DNA of 34,402 nt from an uncultured bacterium (GTDB lineage Bacteria; Cyanobacteriota; Vampirovibrionia; LMEP-6097), in NCBI GenBank assembly GCA_903930015.1, contig CAIYXB010000222.1:1-34402 (forward strand), read 5' to 3'. The notes beneath the pieces were generated by a model. That model was not told the DNA's origin. It worked only from the letters and a program-made list of their open reading frames with translations, and did no database searches. Made by a program: the position numbers and the translations under genes. How positions within the stretch are numbered: the stretch's first letter is position 1; every line of letters starts with the position of its first letter. Of the stretch, positions 15,718 through 25,223 are shown piece by piece.

Positions 15718-17997
15718 ATGTTTAAAGAACACGAATTAGAATTTGAATTTGCTGGAAAAACCATCAAGGTTAGTACTGGTAAGTACGCGCGTCAAGCGAC
15801 AAGCAGCGTAATAATCACATGCGCAGAAACCGTACTGATGGTAAACGTTACAGCAAGCGAGGAGCCAAGAGAAGGAATTGATTTTTTTCCATTAATGGTT
15901 GACTTCGAAGAAAAATTATACGCAGTCGGTCGTATCCCAGGTAGTTACGGTCGTCGCGAAGGCAAGGCTTCTGATAAAGCAGTTCTTTATTCAAGACTTA
16001 TTGATAGACCGTTTAGACCTTTATTTAAAGAGGGTTACAAAAACGATGTTCACATCGTAGTAATGACTTTAAGTGTCGATGAAAATGTACCACCTGATGT
16101 TCTTGCAATGATGGGTGCTGGCTTTGCTGTTGAACTTGCTGGTCTTCCTTATGATGGACCTGTTGGTTCTGTCAGAATTTGTTTAGACGAAAATGGTGAA
16201 TTTGCAATCAATCCTTCAGAGGCAGAGCAATTAGCTTCTGATTTAGATTTAGTTGTTGCAGGTACAAAAGATTCAATCATGATGGTTGAAGCTGGTGCAA
16301 ACTTTGTTCCAGATACTAAAGTTGTAGATGCAATTGAATTTGGTCACAAATACATTGCTGAGCAAATTGCACACATGGAAAAATTCGCTCAAATGGTTGG
16401 AGTTAAAAAAATAGAATTTACTCCACCAGAAGAAAACAAAGCACTTACAAAAATCATCGAAGAAAATGCAAAAGTTGACCTTGAGAAATCAATGATCAAC
16501 GCAACAAAAGCTTCTCGTAAAGAGCTTGTTGGCGCTGCAAAAGACAAAGTAAAAGCTGCTCTTGAGACACTAGGTGAAGATCACGAACTTAATCTTTATT
16601 TGGCGAAAGATAAAAATGCTTTTGGTGAAGCTATGAAGAAATTTGAGAAAAAACTTCTTCGTGCACAAATCAAGGACAAAGAAGTTCGTGCTGATGGACG
16701 TAAACCAACTGAAGTAAGAGAGCTTAATGTTGAAGTTAGTCAACTTCCAAAAGTTCATGGTGATGGATTATTTACTCGTGGTGATACACAGGTACTTTCA
16801 ATCGCTGCTCTTGCAACAGAGCGTATGGCAAGAGGACTTGATGGAATTGATAGTGAAACTGAGAAATTTTACATGCACAACTACAACTTTCCTTCTTGGT
16901 CAGTTGGTGAAGTAAGACCTAATCGTGGACCAGGTCGTCGTGAAATTGGCCATGGTGCACTTGCTGAAAGAGCAATTGAGCCAGCGTTACCTTCACGTAA
17001 AGACTTCCCTTATGCAATCAGAGTTGTATCAGAAGTACTTTCATCTTCTGGATCCACTTCGATGGCTGCAACTTGTGGATCTTCACTTGCCTTATTTGAT
17101 GCAGGTGTACCTATGAAGTGTGCTGTTGCTGGTGTTGCAATGGGTCTTATCCAAGAGCCTGACAAGACTGTTGTGCTGACTGACATTCATGAGCTTGAAG
17201 ATTTCCTTGGAGACATGGATTTTAAAGTTGCTGGTGATAAGGACGGAATTTCTGCACTGCAAATGGATATTAAAGTTAGAGGCATCCCAATGAAGACAAT
17301 CAGGGCAGCTATTGAGCAAGCAAAAGCAGGAAGATTGCATATGCTTGAAGCAATGAATGCTGTGATGCCTAAGCCACGAGATGGTTTGAGAGGTAATGCT
17401 CCAAGAGTAACTCAGGTAATGATACCTACTGATAAGATCGGTGCTGTGATTGGACCTGGTGGTAAAAACATCAAGATGATTATTGAAAAAACTGGTGCTG
17501 ACTTAGATATCAATGATGATGGAACTGTAAACATCTACTCAACAAGTGATGAAGCTGCTCAGATGGCTAAAGAGTATGTTGAGATTGGTGCAAATGGTGT
17601 TAAGAACGGGCAAGTTTACGATGGAGAAGTTGTAAAAGTTCTTGATGGCGTTGGTGCGATTGTAGAGATGATCGCAGGTGCTTCAGGTCTTGTACATATC
17701 TCACAGATTGCTGTTGAGAGAGTTGATGATGTCAATGCTTATGTTAAAGTTGGAGACAAAGTAAAAGTTAGAGTACAAGGTACTGACTTTAAAGGAAGAA
17801 CTTCACTTTCAATTAAAGAAGTTGATCATCCACCTACTGAAGAAGAAGTCAAAGCGCGCGAAGAAAAAGCTAAAAGCGGTGGAGATAGAGACCGTGGAGA
17901 TAGGGATCGCGGCGGAAGAGGCGGCGATCGTAGAGGCGGTGGAAGAGATAACAGAGACCGTGGCTCTAGAGATAGAAAAGAAGAGGCTAACGCCTAA
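15718..17997 (+). CDS. pnp: Polyribonucleotide nucleotidyltransferase (PNPase) with RGG-rich tail
   Basis: 759 aa; RNase PH repeats, KH (IGPGGKNIKMIIEKTGADLDI), S1 domain, then GGDRDRGDRDRGGRGGDRRGGGRDNRDRGSRDRK. Confidence 0.98.
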   Translation: MFKEHELEFEFAGKTIKVSTGKYARQATSSVIITCAETVLMVNVTASEEPREGIDFFPLMVDFEEKLYAVGRIPGSYGRREGKASDKAVLYSRLIDRPFRPLFKEGYKNDVHIVVMTLSVDENVPPDVLAMMGAGFAVELAGLPYDGPVGSVRICLDENGEFAINPSEAEQLASDLDLVVAGTKDSIMMVEAGANFVPDTKVVDAIEFGHKYIAEQIAHMEKFAQMVGVKKIEFTPPEENKALTKIIEENAKVDLEKSMINATKASRKELVGAAKDKVKAALETLGEDHELNLYLAKDKNAFGEAMKKFEKKLLRAQIKDKEVRADGRKPTEVRELNVEVSQLPKVHGDGLFTRGDTQVLSIAALATERMARGLDGIDSETEKFYMHNYNFPSWSVGEVRPNRGPGRREIGHGALAERAIEPALPSRKDFPYAIRVVSEVLSSSGSTSMAATCGSSLALFDAGVPMKCAVAGVAMGLIQEPDKTVVLTDIHELEDFLGDMDFKVAGDKDGISALQMDIKVRGIPMKTIRAAIEQAKAGRLHMLEAMNAVMPKPRDGLRGNAPRVTQVMIPTDKIGAVIGPGGKNIKMIIEKTGADLDINDDGTVNIYSTSDEAAQMAKEYVEIGANGVKNGQVYDGEVVKVLDGVGAIVEMIAGASGLVHISQIAVERVDDVNAYVKVGDKVKVRVQGTDFKGRTSLSIKEVDHPPTEEEVKAREEKAKSGGDRDRGDRDRGGRGGDRRGGGRDNRDRGSRDRKEEANA

Positions 17998-18050
17998 GCA
18001 CACTCGCCTATCACCGGTGCGTATTCATTGAAAATAACAAACAAAGAAAT

Positions 18051-18080
18051 AAGGGACTTCGCAAGGAGTCCTTTATTTTT
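18051..18080 (+). terminator. Rho-independent terminator after pnp
   Basis: AAGGGACT-TCGCAAGG-AGTCCTTT then ATTTTTT. Confidence 0.75.
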
Positions 18081-18132
18081 TGACTTGATTAGATGTTTTT
18101 AAATGAAGATTGTATTGACTTAATTATTAATG

Positions 18133-18161
18133 TTACATATCTTACTTTGATAATCTATAAT
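18133..18161 (+). promoter_or_regulatory. Promoter of APC permease
   Basis: TTACAT-N17-TATAAT, 9 nt before the ATG at 18171. Confidence 0.6.
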
Positions 18162-18170
18162 TCTTTTCAT

Positions 18171-19910
18171 ATGATTATTGAAAGACTTTTTCGTAAAAAG
18201 AATATTGTGGAATTAAATGAAGAACCTGTTGATAGCGTTGGTCATATTAATTTAAACAGAATCCTTACCACAAAAGATTTAACTGCCCTTGGTGTTGCAG
18301 CGATTATTGGTGCTGGTGTGTTTAGTACTGTAGGGCGCGCTTGTTTTAATGGTGGACCAGCGGTTTCGCTACTTTTTGTTTTTACTGCAATTACTTGCGC
18401 TTTTTGCGCTCTTTGTTATGCAGAGTTTGCATCAAGAGTACCAGTAGCAGGTAGTGCTTATACTTATGCATATGTAGCCTTCGGTGAAATAATTGCTTGG
18501 ATAATTGGCTGGAACCTTATTATGGAATATGCAATTGGAAACATCACCGTTGCTATTGCTTGGTCAAGTAATTTAGTAAGTTTTTTAGCTGGTTTTGGAC
18601 TACGCATACCAGATTATCTTGCAAATAGTTATATGGGTGCTTATAAAGCCCACATAAAGTACATGGAGATTACATCTCAAACTGTAACTCCAGAGATAGT
18701 CGAGATCCCAGATCATATTAAATATCTACATGAAGTATGGATGAATGCACCTCAAATATTTGGCTATCATTTGATAATCAACTTACCTGCTTTTATTAGT
18801 GTTGTTTTGATTACAATCCTTGTTTATGTTGGTGTAAAAGAATCTCGAAATATTACAGTCTTTATGGTTGTATTCAAAGTGGTTGTAGTAGTTTTAGTAA
18901 TCCTTATTGGTGCTTTTTATGTCAACCCTGAGAACTGGGTGCCGTTTGCACCAAACGGTGTCAGTGGCGTAATGCAAGGAGTGTCAGCGGTATTTTTTGC
19001 TTATGTTGGCTTTGATGCAATTTCAACAACTGCAGAAGAATGTAAAAATCCACAAAAAGATCTTCCTCAGGGAATGATTAATTCGCTTTTGATTTGTACT
19101 GTTCTATATATTGGGATTGCAGTTGTTTTAACTGGAATGGTTAAATATACGAAATTAAATGTTGGAGATTTTATTGTTGTAGCTTTCAATGCAGTTGGTT
19201 TACATTGGTTGGGTGGAGTACTTGCGCTTAGTGCAGTTATCGCAACTACAAGTGTAATGCTTGTGTTTCAGTTAGCTCAACCGCGTATTTGGATGGCTAT
19301 GAGTCGTGATGGTCTTTTACCTAAGAAGTTTTCTTACGTTCACCCAAAATTCCTTACACCAAGTTTTGCAACGATAGTTATGGGCGTCATGGTGGCTTTC
19401 CCAACTCTTATTCTTGATGCTGAACTTGCGACAGATATGAATAGTATTGGTACTTTGTTTGCTTTTGCTGCTGTATGTGCTGGTATTTTAATGCTGCCTA
19501 AAGAAGGTACTCACGGTAAATTTATGGTGCCATTTATTAATGGGCGATATTTAATTCCTGGACTTGCTTTGATTAGTGTTTTATTGTTTTATGTTTATAA
19601 TCATACAAATTTTCTAGAATTTTTTAGTTTTAGTCATGAGAGCCTAACTCCAATGCAAGTATTTATAAACAAGATTCCATATTTAAGCTTCTTTGCTTTA
19701 GTAATCTTGATGTCTATTTTAAGTTTTGTAAAAAAACTTTCTGTAATTCCCGTTCTAGGATTACTTTCATGTTTTTATCTAATGACTGAACTTGGAATTA
19801 ATAACTGGCTAAGATTTGGAGTTTGGTTATTGATAGGAATTTTGATTTATCTTGTTTACGGTTATCGCAATAGCAAAATGTCAAAAAAGATTGATAGCAC
19901 AGCAAATTAA
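18171..19910 (+). CDS. APC family amino acid permease (cationic amino acid transporter-like)
   Basis: LTTKDLTALGVAAIIGAGVFSTVGRA, FFAYVGFDAISTTAEECKNPQKDLP; start revised from 18093 using the promoter. Confidence 0.93.
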   Translation: MIIERLFRKKNIVELNEEPVDSVGHINLNRILTTKDLTALGVAAIIGAGVFSTVGRACFNGGPAVSLLFVFTAITCAFCALCYAEFASRVPVAGSAYTYAYVAFGEIIAWIIGWNLIMEYAIGNITVAIAWSSNLVSFLAGFGLRIPDYLANSYMGAYKAHIKYMEITSQTVTPEIVEIPDHIKYLHEVWMNAPQIFGYHLIINLPAFISVVLITILVYVGVKESRNITVFMVVFKVVVVVLVILIGAFYVNPENWVPFAPNGVSGVMQGVSAVFFAYVGFDAISTTAEECKNPQKDLPQGMINSLLICTVLYIGIAVVLTGMVKYTKLNVGDFIVVAFNAVGLHWLGGVLALSAVIATTSVMLVFQLAQPRIWMAMSRDGLLPKKFSYVHPKFLTPSFATIVMGVMVAFPTLILDAELATDMNSIGTLFAFAAVCAGILMLPKEGTHGKFMVPFINGRYLIPGLALISVLLFYVYNHTNFLEFFSFSHESLTPMQVFINKIPYLSFFALVILMSILSFVKKLSVIPVLGLLSCFYLMTELGINNWLRFGVWLLIGILIYLVYGYRNSKMSKKIDSTAN

Positions 19911-19912
19911 AT

Positions 19913-21535
19913 ATGTTTGAACAACAGATTTTTTTAAAATTTTTTGGACTCTTGGGTGGTGCATCTCTATTGCTTTACGGGTTAGATTTAATGTCACAAA
20001 ATCTATCAAAAATGGCCGGGAATTCTTTAAGATTAATATTAGAGAAGGCTACTCAAACACCAATCTTAGGCTTATTAATAGGCGCTTTTGTAACAGGCTT
20101 AGTAAATAGTTCAAGTGCAGTAACTTCGATTCTTGTTTCTTTTGTTCAATCAAATTTGATGACTTTTGAAAAAAGTATCGCAGTTATTTTAGGCGCTAAT
20201 ATTGGCAGTACGGTGACAGGTCAGATCATGGCGTTTGATATTACCAAATGGGCTATGGCGATTATATTTTTAAGTTTTACTGCACGAGCTTGTGCAAAAG
20301 ATTCCAATACGAAATATTTATCTATGATCACAATGGGTCTAGGAATTCTTTTCCTTGGCCTTGAGTATATGTCAAGTTCAATGGTGAGCTTTAGGGAATC
20401 GAAGTTTTTTATTGATCTTATGATTCAATGTGAAGATGTTTGGTTTGGAATTGTAATTGGTGCTGTGTTTACTGCAATTATCCATTCAAGTGGCGCGTTC
20501 ACAGGAATAATCATAGGACTTGCGATGCAAAATCTTATAACGCTGGAGATTGCTGTACCTTTGATCCTCGGGTCAAATATTGGAACTTGTGTTACGGCAT
20601 GGATCGCTTCGATCGGCTCAGGGACCTCTGCCAAGAGAGTTGCAATGGCTCATATACTTTATAATTTAATTGGAGTTCTAATGTTTGCATTTTGGGTTCC
20701 AGATTTTATAAAATTAACAAAGTTTTTTACTCCTGATTCAAGTGATGTACCTCGATTAATAGCTAATGCACAAACCTATTTCAATATATTTTCGGCAATA
20801 ATTTTTCTGCCATTCTTAAAGCAATTAGAGTGGTTGACAAAGATGTGTGTGAAGCAAGGAAAAGAAGAAGATAGGACTATTTATCTACTTCCAAATGTAA
20901 AAGAATTTTCATTCAATCCAGAATTACTTTTACTTAGCTCAACTAAAGCTATAAGAGAATACAAAAATCAGATCAAGGAGATTTTGTGGCTCGCAAGATC
21001 TTCATTTATTTCTAGAAATCATAAGATCTCTAGAAAAATTATTTATCTCAATGAACTTCAAGAAAAAAATAGATTCCAGATTCTAGATTTTTTAAATAAA
21101 GTTGGAAAGCTTAAACTTCCCTACTTGCAGGTTGAAAGAATCATTCACCAAGTTACTTTGACAAATGAGATTCACAACCTAGCAATGAAAATACAGCTTT
21201 CACGAGATATTCTTAATAAAAATATAGAAGAAATAAAATATCAATCTTATGATAAACATTTTACGTTAGCAGTAAAATATTTCTCTAAGGCATGCAATTC
21301 GATACTAAACGATTCTCTAGATGATGCTTATAGAGTTATTAATTATTTAGATAAATCTAAAAAAGTAACAGAAGAGTTTCGTAAGAAAACTATTGAGAAT
21401 CTCAAACTTGATTCTGATAGTCATGAAGCAGAAAAAATTACTTTATGGTTGATCGAGTTTATTGATTCTATAAATTCTTGTTCTTATAAAATTTCAACTA
21501 TGTCGATAGAGAAATATAATCGACATGGAATTTAG
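19913..21535 (+). CDS. Na/Pi cotransporter family protein (PhoU-like C-terminus)
   Basis: GLLGGASLLLYGLDLMSQNLSKMAGNSLR, NSSSAVTSILVSFVQ, GANIGSTVTG, SSGAFTGIIIGLA, GSNIGTCVTA. Confidence 0.93.
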   Translation: MFEQQIFLKFFGLLGGASLLLYGLDLMSQNLSKMAGNSLRLILEKATQTPILGLLIGAFVTGLVNSSSAVTSILVSFVQSNLMTFEKSIAVILGANIGSTVTGQIMAFDITKWAMAIIFLSFTARACAKDSNTKYLSMITMGLGILFLGLEYMSSSMVSFRESKFFIDLMIQCEDVWFGIVIGAVFTAIIHSSGAFTGIIIGLAMQNLITLEIAVPLILGSNIGTCVTAWIASIGSGTSAKRVAMAHILYNLIGVLMFAFWVPDFIKLTKFFTPDSSDVPRLIANAQTYFNIFSAIIFLPFLKQLEWLTKMCVKQGKEEDRTIYLLPNVKEFSFNPELLLLSSTKAIREYKNQIKEILWLARSSFISRNHKISRKIIYLNELQEKNRFQILDFLNKVGKLKLPYLQVERIIHQVTLTNEIHNLAMKIQLSRDILNKNIEEIKYQSYDKHFTLAVKYFSKACNSILNDSLDDAYRVINYLDKSKKVTEEFRKKTIENLKLDSDSHEAEKITLWLIEFIDSINSCSYKISTMSIEKYNRHGI

Positions 21536-21591
21536 TAAGATAAGATATTAATTCCAGCAATCAATACGACTTTTTTGGGTAAAAAGTAAGT

Positions 21592-22134
21592 ATGCACACC
21601 TTGGACTATAAGAGTCTATTTTTAAATATTAACGGTGAGTTTTTTGTACAAATTCTTGTTTTACTTTTTTGCGCTGGTTTAATTGGCCTAGAAAGGCAAA
21701 TCAGTAAAAAACCTTCTGGAATTAGAACCTCGATCCTTATTGCACTTGGCTCAATGCTATTTGTTAAATACAGTATTATAGCTGGTCAAGACAATATGGC
21801 TGTGAACGCTGATCCTGCTAGAGTTATGGGACAAGTAGTGTCAGGGATTGGTTTTTTGGGTGCTGGTACAATTATGAACCGTCAAGGTTTGGTGGCAGGA
21901 CTTACAACCGCGTCCTGTATATGGGTGGAAGCAGCTATTGGAGCTGTTGTTGCACTTGGATACTATGTTGATGCAGTGATTTTTTCATTGCTTTGTGTAT
22001 TTGTATTGCAAGGGCTCTCAAAACTTGAGGTTTGGTTTAGGCTTTCAAAAAACGTTAAGGGTAGCGGTAGAGTGCGGGAAGGCGTAGGAAGATTTATCAA
22101 CGAGGACTCTGAATCGGATTCTTACGAAGACTGA
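21592..22134 (+). CDS. MgtC/SapB family membrane protein
   Basis: AGLIGLERQISKKPSGIRTSILIALGSMLF, GQVVSGIGFLGAGTIMNRQGLVAGLTTASCIWVEAAIG. Confidence 0.93.
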   Translation: MHTLDYKSLFLNINGEFFVQILVLLFCAGLIGLERQISKKPSGIRTSILIALGSMLFVKYSIIAGQDNMAVNADPARVMGQVVSGIGFLGAGTIMNRQGLVAGLTTASCIWVEAAIGAVVALGYYVDAVIFSLLCVFVLQGLSKLEVWFRLSKNVKGSGRVREGVGRFINEDSESDSYED

Positions 22135-22178
22135 CACTATCCAGTAAATAAAAAATTTTTTCAGTAAAATGTGAATAA

Positions 22179-22723
22179 TGTTATTATCTTGATGTATTAA
22201 TTTCAAGAACTGAATTTTTTGGATTATACCAAGCAAATGAGTCCGGATGGGTATTTGCCTCAAGAACCCATGGTAGAGATACGCAAAAAACACCTACTGA
22301 GTTAAATCTAATAAACCATGATGCAACTATTATGGCTCCAATTATCGAAAAAATGGCAAACCTAATATTATTCTTGGATTAGATCAAAGACCCACACTCA
22401 CAAATAAATTTAGACAAGGACCGCATATCGAAGCTAGTGGCGGGCTCAATATGGATGAAAAAAGTAGAGAAACAAACTCTAAAAATGCAGAAGCTGAAGA
22501 AGAATCTGGCCTTGAACCAGGAAATAAAATTAAAGGCTCAAAACTACAGGGAGTAGCATCCTCAGCTTGGCTTACAAATGAGACACAAGGGGTTTTTGCA
22601 AGATGGTTTAAGCTTCCAGAAACAGGTAAAGTAAATTTAAATAAAATAAAAGAGGAAACTATACTAAAGTCTTTTACAGTGGCGCTTGAAAATGCTGTCA
22701 ATTTCTTACATGAAAAAACCTAG
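22179..22723 (+). pseudogene. Frameshifted, start-less hypothetical gene
   Basis: Frame 1 (...SRTEFFGLYQANESGWVFASRTHGRDTQKTPTELNLINHDATIMAPIIEK) continues after the A6 run (22348-22353) in the -1 frame (NGKPNIILGLDQRPTLTNKFRQGPHIEASGGLNMDEKSRE...NFLHEKT*). Confidence 0.5.
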
Positions 22724-22943
22724 CAAGTGTTTAATGTTGGAGCAAACACTTTGGTTGCAGTTTTGAATACTATAGGGGTTTTAAAAATAAACCAAAAACT
22801 TGATCAACACAAGATCCAAGCTGAAGAACTATGGACTCTAGAAAATCATAAAAATACAAAAATCTTCAAAAATAAGGTTTTAAGAATATACTTCATCGTG
22901 ATGTTTGTCTTGCAACTGCAGCTTAATGCTTTAAAATAAAACA

Positions 22944-23972
22944 ATGCCTGATTACCAAGCAATGCTTTTTTATGGACCTGAAGATCTTAGGTTTGAAAAG
23001 CTTGCACAAAAAGAACTTGCAAGAAATGAAGTTAGAGTAAAAATTGAAACGGCACTAACTGGTGGGACAGATATTAAAACATATTTTCGAGGTCATCCTA
23101 AAATCATCAAAGAATTACCATCAGCTTTTGGTTATGAATTTGCGGGAGAAATTATCGAAAGCAAAAATCCTAATTTTAAAATTGGTCAAAAAGTAATTGC
23201 CGCAAATACAGCACCATGCAACCAATGTTTTTTTTGCCGTAAAGACCAACAAGAACTTTGCATGAATTTAAAATTTTTAAATGGTTCTTTCGCCCAAGAA
23301 ATTATAATCCCGGTAGATATCACAAAAAACAATCTTCACAAATATCCAAAAAGCATGAGCGCACAAAGAGCAGCTTTTACTCAAACACTGGCAGTATGCA
23401 TGCTTGGCTTTGACAGAACACGAATTCAGGATAGAGATATTGTTTGTATATATGGCATTGGAGCAATAGGGCTTTGTTTTATCAAATTATGCAAAGCTCT
23501 TAGAGAGAACATAACTATTATTGCCATTGGCTCTTCAGAAAAGAAAAAAGAACTTGCAAGAAAAAGTGGTGCTGATTATGTTTTTGATTATAAAAAAGAT
23601 GACTTGAAAAAAGAAATTCAAAAAATCTCTGAATTTGGAGCTGATAAAATTATCGAAGCAACGGGAAAACCTGATGTATGGCAACAATGCATTGAACTTA
23701 TTCGCCCAGGAGGGCTAATTAATTATTTTGGCGGTTGCCCACATGATTCAAAAATCGAGATTTCAACTTATGATCTACATTACAAAGAAATCACTCTGAC
23801 TGGCAGCTTTCACCATAATCCCAAATATATTCAAAAAGCTCTCACCATACTACAAAGTGATTTAATAGATGTAGAGAGCATTATTACACACGAGATGCAA
23901 CTTAAAGATCTTCAAAAAGCTCTTATGCTGATGGTTTCGGGTGATGCGATTAAAGTGGCAATCCTACCTTAG
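22944..23972 (+). CDS. Zinc-dependent alcohol dehydrogenase family (MDR) protein
   Basis: GYEFAGEIIE, CNQCFFCRKDQQELC structural Zn site, VCIYGIGAIGLCFIKL Rossmann motif. Confidence 0.92.
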   Translation: MPDYQAMLFYGPEDLRFEKLAQKELARNEVRVKIETALTGGTDIKTYFRGHPKIIKELPSAFGYEFAGEIIESKNPNFKIGQKVIAANTAPCNQCFFCRKDQQELCMNLKFLNGSFAQEIIIPVDITKNNLHKYPKSMSAQRAAFTQTLAVCMLGFDRTRIQDRDIVCIYGIGAIGLCFIKLCKALRENITIIAIGSSEKKKELARKSGADYVFDYKKDDLKKEIQKISEFGADKIIEATGKPDVWQQCIELIRPGGLINYFGGCPHDSKIEISTYDLHYKEITLTGSFHHNPKYIQKALTILQSDLIDVESIITHEMQLKDLQKALMLMVSGDAIKVAILP

Positions 23973-24079
23973 CAATAATGATAAAAGCTTTTGATGATGG
24001 TAGATCCATTACTTATTTCAAACCGTCATTACTGTAAAGGTCATAATTCGTTAGCATCTACTCAATAATGAATTTCTCA

Positions 24080-24292
24080 CTTTATCTCAATTATTTCAAG
24101 CTGGTCATTCCAATGGGTTCAAACTTCCTTACTCAAAGGAAAATTCTATGATTGTCTCACAAACGCGTCCGCTAGGAATTGTACTTTAAGCACACAAATG
24201 ATTTTAGACTGGTTCGCCAATCATGAATTTTTTCTTTGCTTCAGTCGTTTTCACCTCATTTCCATTTTAAGCTTGAAATAATTGAGATAAAG
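24080..24292. repeat. 23-bp perfect inverted repeat enclosing about 170 bp
   Basis: CTTTATCTCAATTATTTCAAGCT (24080-24102) / AGCTTGAAATAATTGAGATAAAG (24270-24292). Confidence 0.85.
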
Positions 24293-24379
24293 CTATTAGT
24301 GTTAATTGAGACTACTTATACTGTCAAAGAATTACATAACCCCTACAACGATGACGCCTAAATTCAAAATATGCAGCAA

Positions 24380-25051
24380 TCAAGCATCCAAACGAAACTT
24401 ACCATCATCACCAGCAATATCGATATTGCCTCGTGCTTTCCACTCTACAAGCTTAATTGCAAGTTCATCACGTTTTGCCTTACGAGATGTAATATCATTT
24501 TCAATTTGTACAATCTCAGCTTCGATATCTTCAATCTCAGATTTTTTAATTCTTGGCTGATCCAATTTTTTGGTTAACTCATCAAGCCTAATTAAAGACA
24601 AATCATCTTGCCAATCTAGTTCCTTAATTTGTTTATGAATTTTTCGATCTAACTTTTCTCTATTATTAGGTAAATTGCTCAGGTTTTCATTGAAGTCTGC
24701 AACTTTTATTTGACCGATAGCAACCATTAAAAGAATTTCTTCTTTAGTTCTAGCAAAGCCTGGCACTAATTTACGGCAATCTTTTACATAATGATCTAAG
24801 TCAAAAAGAATTTTCTTTACTGTTACATTTTTGTAAGTTTTTAATTCCTTTTTAAACAGAGCGAGATGATCCTTCCATCCACTAGGATCTAAAGATCTCC
24901 AAAATTCTTGTAATTCAGGAACTGGTTTTTGATTAGTCCCCTTATCAAAACTAATTATTGCTGTTTTAATAGCAGCTTTTGCCATTAAAAGTTCCATCTC
25001 AGCCTTAAGCTCAGCAGGAGTTTTCTTTTCTTTCGGATTTTTATCCGTCAT
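24380..25051 (-). CDS. Hypothetical coiled-coil protein
   Basis: 223-aa hydrophilic ORF, heptad-like C-terminus. Confidence 0.65.
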   Translation of the reverse strand: MTDKNPKEKKTPAELKAEMELLMAKAAIKTAIISFDKGTNQKPVPELQEFWRSLDPSGWKDHLALFKKELKTYKNVTVKKILFDLDHYVKDCRKLVPGFARTKEEILLMVAIGQIKVADFNENLSNLPNNREKLDRKIHKQIKELDWQDDLSLIRLDELTKKLDQPRIKKSEIEDIEAEIVQIENDITSRKAKRDELAIKLVEWKARGNIDIAGDDGKFRLDA

Positions 25052-25097
25052 GCAATATCAATAATACAATAGACTTCTGCTAAAACAAAACTTGACT

Positions 25098-25223
25098 TAG
25101 CTGCTGTTAACAAAGTTCGAGAACAAGGCTTTCGAGCAGCGAAAAGGCTGAGTTTACTGGTGGTAAATGATGACTTTGAGCTGCGAGAGTAACGCAGTTA
25201 TCGGGCTTTGTCAACAGCAGCTA
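25098..25223. repeat. Hairpin element copy A
   Basis: Arms TAGCTGCTGTTAACAAAG / CTTTGTCAACAGCAGCTA; core shared with copy B. Confidence 0.85.

Noticed and set aside
16570-18031. Small ORFs inside pnp, including 17822-18031
   Set aside because: Shadow frames of pnp; the charged composition comes from the RGG-coding repeat.
20425-20664. ORFs inside the Na/Pi cotransporter gene
   Set aside because: Shadow frames of a conserved gene.
22045-22293. Minus-strand ORF overlapping the MgtC 3' end
   Set aside because: Antisense, no features.
22727-22939. 70-aa ORF MFNVGANTLVAVLN...
   Set aside because: No convincing homology, promoter or SD; next to a pseudogene, so probably spurious or decayed.
24080-24292. 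Possible tRNA or CRISPR in the 24.0-24.3 kb gap
   Set aside because: GGGTTCAAAC resembles a T-loop but there is no cloverleaf; no regularly spaced repeats, and no cas genes anywhere in the window.
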